Of a stretch of DNA of 56,769 nt, positions 54,208 through 56,769 are shown in pieces. The DNA comes from Acidimicrobiia bacterium. Its GTDB lineage: Bacteria; Actinomycetota; Acidimicrobiia; IMCC26256; PALSA-610. The translations under genes and the position numbers were made by a program. Below the pieces are notes generated by a model, which had not been told where the DNA came from, ran no database searches, and saw only the letters and a list, made by a program, of their open reading frames with translations. The stretch is from the NCBI GenBank assembly GCA_017882905.1, contig JADGOO010000196.1, forward strand, positions 1 to 56,769, in the 5' to 3' direction. Numbering within the stretch: position 1 is the stretch's first letter; each line of letters starts with the position of its first letter.

Positions 54208-54807
54208 ATGATTACCTCGTCGTCGATGGGACGCGTCGTAGTCCTGAATGGCTCATCGAGCGCGGGCAAGTCCACGCTCGCCGCCGTACTGCAAGCCACT
54301 TGGGCTCTCGCCGGCCACTGCTGGGTCATCTTCGCGTGGGACGACTTCGTGCCGCGTCTCCCGAATCGGTGGCGCGGCGTTCCCGGTGCTGTCGGCGATC
54401 GCTCAGCCGACGGATGTCGATACCGAATCAACCGCAAGCACCCGAACGTCGAAGCGCTGATCGAAGTCGGCCCGACCGGTCGACAGATGCTGCACGCCTA
54501 TCACCGGGCCATCGCCGCAGTGGCCCGTTCTGGCGTCAACGTCATCGTTGAGGAAGTCCTGATCAGCGAGTGGGAGCAGGAAGACTGGGCTGACGCGCTG
54601 GAGGGCATCGACGTCCGCTGGGTCGCCGTTCGATGCGACGTGGACATCGTCGAGCGGCGTGAGGTCGAGCGACGCGACCGATATCGCGGGTTGGCACGAG
54701 GCACAGCGAGGGTGACGCACCGCTACCCGAACTACGACATCGAAGTCGACACCACCTCGCTTGCCGCCGAAGCAGTCGCCGACCAGATCACTTCGCAGTT
54801 GACGTAA
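54208..54807 (+). CDS. Chloramphenicol phosphotransferase-like P-loop kinase
   Basis: The 199-residue protein has Walker A 'LNGSSSAGKSTLAAVLQA' (residues about 13-30), then 'WDDFVPRLPNRW', 'GVNVIVEEVLISEWEQEDW' (Asp/Glu-rich strand 3), 'VAVRCDVDIVERREVERRDR' (LID arginines) and 'DIEVDTTSLAAEAVADQI'. This is the arrangement of CPT/zeta-toxin-like small-molecule kinases, which phosphorylate hydroxyls of drugs or nucleosides. Drug resistance is only one possibility. The start is ATG 54208; ATG 54226 is an alternative. Confidence 0.82.
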   Translation: MITSSSMGRVVVLNGSSSAGKSTLAAVLQATWALAGHCWVIFAWDDFVPRLPNRWRGVPGAVGDRSADGCRYRINRKHPNVEALIEVGPTGRQMLHAYHRAIAAVARSGVNVIVEEVLISEWEQEDWADALEGIDVRWVAVRCDVDIVERREVERRDRYRGLARGTARVTHRYPNYDIEVDTTSLAAEAVADQITSQLT

Positions 54808-55025
54808 CCGCGGCGACCACCAAGTGCGCCCGACCTGCCGTTAGGGCTGGCTCGATGGAGGTGGAGTTCGGCCAAGCGGGTGTCGAGATCTCGTGCGATG
54901 AGTTCCTGGGTTCGCACCGCCTCGTCCGATGCGAGCCATTGCCTTCGACAACACCGATGAGTTCGTACCTCGCGAGCCGTCTTAGACATGAAGTGAGCCG
55001 CTGTACCTCAGAGCCGGAGTAGACG
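54808..55025. other. Intergenic, no certain gene
   Basis: A weak minus-strand frame (54989 leftward, 'ELIARDLDTRLAELHLHRA') runs into the kinase gene and lacks an RBS, so I do not call it. At its right end, GGAG at about 55014 serves the gene at 55026. Confidence 0.35.
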
Positions 55026-55322
55026 ATGACGACGATCGTGGTGCGTTACCAAACCAAGGCCGAACGGGCCGGCGAGAACCAGCAGCTGATCGAGGCGGTG
55101 TTCGCGGAGTTGGATGAGCTTCAGCCCGAGGGCTTCACGTACAAGGTCTTTCGGCTCGACGACGGCGTGAGCTTCGTTCACGTCATGATCGAACACGACA
55201 TCGAGCATCCCGACTCGCTGCAAGACTTGGCAGCGTTTCAGTCCTTCGTCGCGCACATCGATGAGCGGTGCGACGTCGTTCCCTTGGCGATGGGTGCAAC
55301 CATTGTTGGCGGCTACCGCTGA
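55026..55322 (+). CDS. Small conserved hypothetical protein, ferredoxin-like fold
   Basis: The 98-residue protein starts at ATG 55026 after GGAG and reads 'TTIVVRYQTKAERAGENQQL', 'LDELQPEGFTYKVFRLDDGV', 'SFVHVMIEHDIEHPDSLQDL' and 'AAFQSFVAHIDERC'. The alternation of strands and helices is that of dimeric alpha/beta-barrel (ABM-like) proteins, but the catalytic residues of monooxygenases are not evident. Function unknown. It is followed within 45 bases by a membrane-protein gene on the same strand. Confidence 0.72.
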   Translation: MTTIVVRYQTKAERAGENQQLIEAVFAELDELQPEGFTYKVFRLDDGVSFVHVMIEHDIEHPDSLQDLAAFQSFVAHIDERCDVVPLAMGATIVGGYR

Positions 55323-55344
55323 CCCCGGCGGAGTCCGCTCCACA

Positions 55345-55366
55345 CGACCATCGGGCATCATGCACT
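55345..55366 (+). repeat. Shared 22-nt upstream element, copy 1
   Basis: cgac[c/g]atcgggcatcatgcact occurs at 55345-55366 and again at 56138-56159 with one mismatch (17 identical bases at the 3' end). Both copies precede plus-strand genes. Copy 1 ends one base before the GTG at 55368; copy 2 is 54 bases before the ATG at 56214. Confidence 0.6.
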
Positions 55367-55367
55367 G

Positions 55368-56084
55368 GTGGACGATGGTTCGGCGAAGGGACCGGTGAGG
55401 GCCTTCGGCCGCGACATTGCTTGGAGCATTGGCGCGTGGAAGGTCGATCCGCGCCTCGCCGTGGCCGCGTTGTGCGTATCGGCAATCGACGTCGTGATCG
55501 TGGCGACCTCGACCACGCATTCCGCTCCCGGGATCGGCATCCAGATCGCCTGCATGGCGACGTGGGTGTGGTTGGCCGGGTTCCGCGGTGTCGAGCGACG
55601 TTGGTATGACCAGATCGGACTCGGCTTCCGCTACTCGTGGCGGACGATCCGCGAGGCCAAGGGTGATCTACGCAGCCGGTTTCTTCGCCTCGGCCTCGTG
55701 CTGATTCCCTTTGCGTTCTTGACGCTGCCGTTGCGAAACGCGTCGCCCGCCGTTCACTACGGCGTGCTGTTCGTGACCTGGGGCGTGATCGATGCCCTGC
55801 TCACGTTCGTCACGGTGCAGCTCGCGCTCGTGACAGACAGCGTGATCGACGCTCTGACAGAAGGACTCGCGCTCCTGCGCAGTGAGTGGCCCGCCTGCGC
55901 GATGTACGTGTTGGCGCCGCCGCTCGGGGTGCAGTTCCTGATCCGGGCCGGCGCAGGGTTCGGGACCGGGCCCAGAGTCGTCGCGACGATCCTCGTCGCG
56001 CCGCTCGCTCTTGCCTGTCGCGGCGCGACCGTGCGCTACTACGACCGCGAAGTGCGCATCCTCCCAGTCCACGCCGAGCGCTGA
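55368..56084 (+). CDS. Membrane protein of unknown function
   Basis: The 238-residue protein has five or six hydrophobic helices ('LAVAALCVSAIDVVIVATST', 'IGIQIACMATWVWLAGF', 'LRLGLVLIPFAFLTLPL', 'YGVLFVTWGVIDALLTFVTV', 'WPACAMYVLAPPLGVQFLI') and short basic loops. I recognise no family or catalytic motif. The start is GTG 55368 directly after a shared 22-nt element. A start further in, such as GTG near 55395, cannot be excluded because the element might be promoter DNA. Confidence 0.7.
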   Translation: MDDGSAKGPVRAFGRDIAWSIGAWKVDPRLAVAALCVSAIDVVIVATSTTHSAPGIGIQIACMATWVWLAGFRGVERRWYDQIGLGFRYSWRTIREAKGDLRSRFLRLGLVLIPFAFLTLPLRNASPAVHYGVLFVTWGVIDALLTFVTVQLALVTDSVIDALTEGLALLRSEWPACAMYVLAPPLGVQFLIRAGAGFGTGPRVVATILVAPLALACRGATVRYYDREVRILPVHAER

Positions 56085-56137
56085 CTGGCTTCACTCCACC
56101 ACTCCCGATCTGCCGTCCGGGCCGCTCGACGAACGAG

Positions 56138-56159
56138 CGACGATCGGGCATCATGCACT
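56138..56159 (+). repeat. Shared 22-nt upstream element, copy 2
   Basis: This is the second copy of the element described at 55345-55366. It lies in the 129-base gap before the methyltransferase start. No further copy was noticed in the window, although 'GGCATCATG-ATGC' just before GTG 52521 is partly similar. Confidence 0.55.
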
Positions 56160-56213
56160 CCCGCCAAGGAGTGCCTTCGCGTTCGGTGGGTGCATCCGAC
56201 AGCGGGAGGGCCG

Positions 56214-56769
56214 ATGCCGAGCGGCGACGAGATCCGAGAAGGTCAGCGAGCCACGTGGGCCGGGCTCTCCGCGGGCTGGGAGAAGTGGGACTCGGTCATC
56301 ATGGATCAGCTGGGCCCGGTCAGCGCCGCGATGATCGAGCGTCTCGACATCGCCGACGATCAGCAGCATCTCGACATCGCGGCGGGTACGGGTGAGCCGG
56401 GCCTGAGCATCGCGAGGCTGTCGCCGAAGGGACACGTCGTGCTGACCGACCTCGCAGCGGAGATGCTCGACGTAGCCGCGCGTCGAGCCAAGTCGCAAGG
56501 AGTCGCCAACATCGAGACGCAGGTGTGCAGCGCCGATGACCTGCCGTTCAACGACGCCACATTCGATAGCGTCTCGGTGCGCTTTGGGTACATGTTCTTC
56601 CCCGACCTGGCCAAGGCGACGGCCGAGTTCGCGCGCGTACTCGAGCCGGGCGGACGTCTCTGCGCGTCGGTATGGGTCAAGCCCGAGGAAAACCCGTGGA
56701 CGACGGTTGCCATGCAAGCAATCGCGACCGAGGCGGTGGTGACGCGACCCGACCCGGACGGGCCGAATA
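56214..56769 (+). CDS. Class I SAM-dependent methyltransferase, 3' end beyond window
   Basis: An open frame from ATG 56214 (GGGAGGG box about five bases upstream) runs off the window end after 185 codons. It contains 'ATWAGLSAGWEKWDSVIMDQ', motif I 'HLDIAAGTGEPGLSIARLSP', 'VVLTDLAAEMLDVAARRA', 'VCSADDLPFNDATFDSVSVR' and 'FARVLEPGGRLCASVWVKPE', a UbiE/COQ5-like methyltransferase domain. The C-terminal part, which usually sets the substrate, lies outside the window. It has not been truncated biologically as far as can be seen. Confidence 0.88.
   Translation, partial: MPSGDEIREGQRATWAGLSAGWEKWDSVIMDQLGPVSAAMIERLDIADDQQHLDIAAGTGEPGLSIARLSPKGHVVLTDLAAEMLDVAARRAKSQGVANIETQVCSADDLPFNDATFDSVSVRFGYMFFPDLAKATAEFARVLEPGGRLCASVWVKPEENPWTTVAMQAIATEAVVTRPDPDGPN

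Noticed and set aside
54732-54989. Minus-strand 85-codon frame
   Set aside because: It overlaps the kinase gene's end, has no RBS and has mixed codon usage; too weak to call.

Overview
The window is about 57 kb of high-GC, gene-dense DNA. It carries ECF sigma factors with membrane partners, a mycothiol-type DinB enzyme, a GT87 mannosyltransferase, a BTAD-ATPase regulator, a 'PGWWLASDGRWYP' (DUF2510-like) membrane protein, and many TetR-controlled flavin and P450 oxygenases. Together these point to an actinobacterium, possibly of the Acidimicrobiia. That placement is inference from gene content; there is no rRNA or other phylogenetic marker. I saw no tRNA, rRNA, CRISPR array, phage or intact insertion sequence.

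Layout. 1-435: a 73-nt copy of part of the downstream thiolase gene joined to the 3' end of an Fe-S nuclease-like gene, then an 80-bp tandem repeat; this may be a contig edge. 436-2324: a thiolase-like protein whose OB-type C-terminal domain is cut off by an in-frame TAG, then a DUF983 protein. 2420-4413: amtB-glnB (ammonium uptake and PII). 4601-8551: a small HTH protein, a kelch/YVTN lipoprotein and a GT87 glycosyltransferase. 8387-10341: a two-component system. 10392-12943: a thiol-redox island with a probable selenoprotein (WASW-U-GC, UGA at 10743) facing a DsbB-DUF929 pair. 13043-19234: a serine hydrolase, a methyltransferase, a 41-residue basic protein missed by length filters, an LLM flavoenzyme overlapping an SDR, an Ig-like pseudogene, a lipoprotein and a conserved small protein. 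19253-28019: a phosphoesterase, two ECF sigma modules, a mycothiol-type enzyme, a sugar O-methyltransferase and a TetR/flavin monooxygenase pair.

30105-37826 is a catabolic-looking cluster: a Baeyer-Villiger monooxygenase, a phosphotransferase-like protein, a lipocalin-like protein, a cytochrome P450, an acyl-CoA ligase and a TetR regulator. Near-identical operator-like sites (TTACAC-N13-TGTAAAG) lie at its internal divergent promoter and at the regulator's own promoter, suggesting one regulon. 37922-43176: a giant BTAD-ATPase regulator, a small barrel protein, and a DUF4097 protein beside a ribbon-helix-helix-like protein whose start codon lies in a triple half-site operator.

43250-45530 is a decayed corridor with three pseudogene remnants around intact GNAT and DUF1801 genes. 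45531-56769: an O-acyltransferase, a Uup-like ABC-F ATPase, a VOC protein, a TetR/sulfotransferase pair, a PLP-enzyme fragment, two methyltransferases (the last cut by the window end), a P-loop kinase and small proteins.

The observation most worth following is the redoxin with an in-frame UGA and a bSECIS-like hairpin at 10743-10783. It implies that the host has selenocysteine machinery, and conventional gene calling would split it into two genes.
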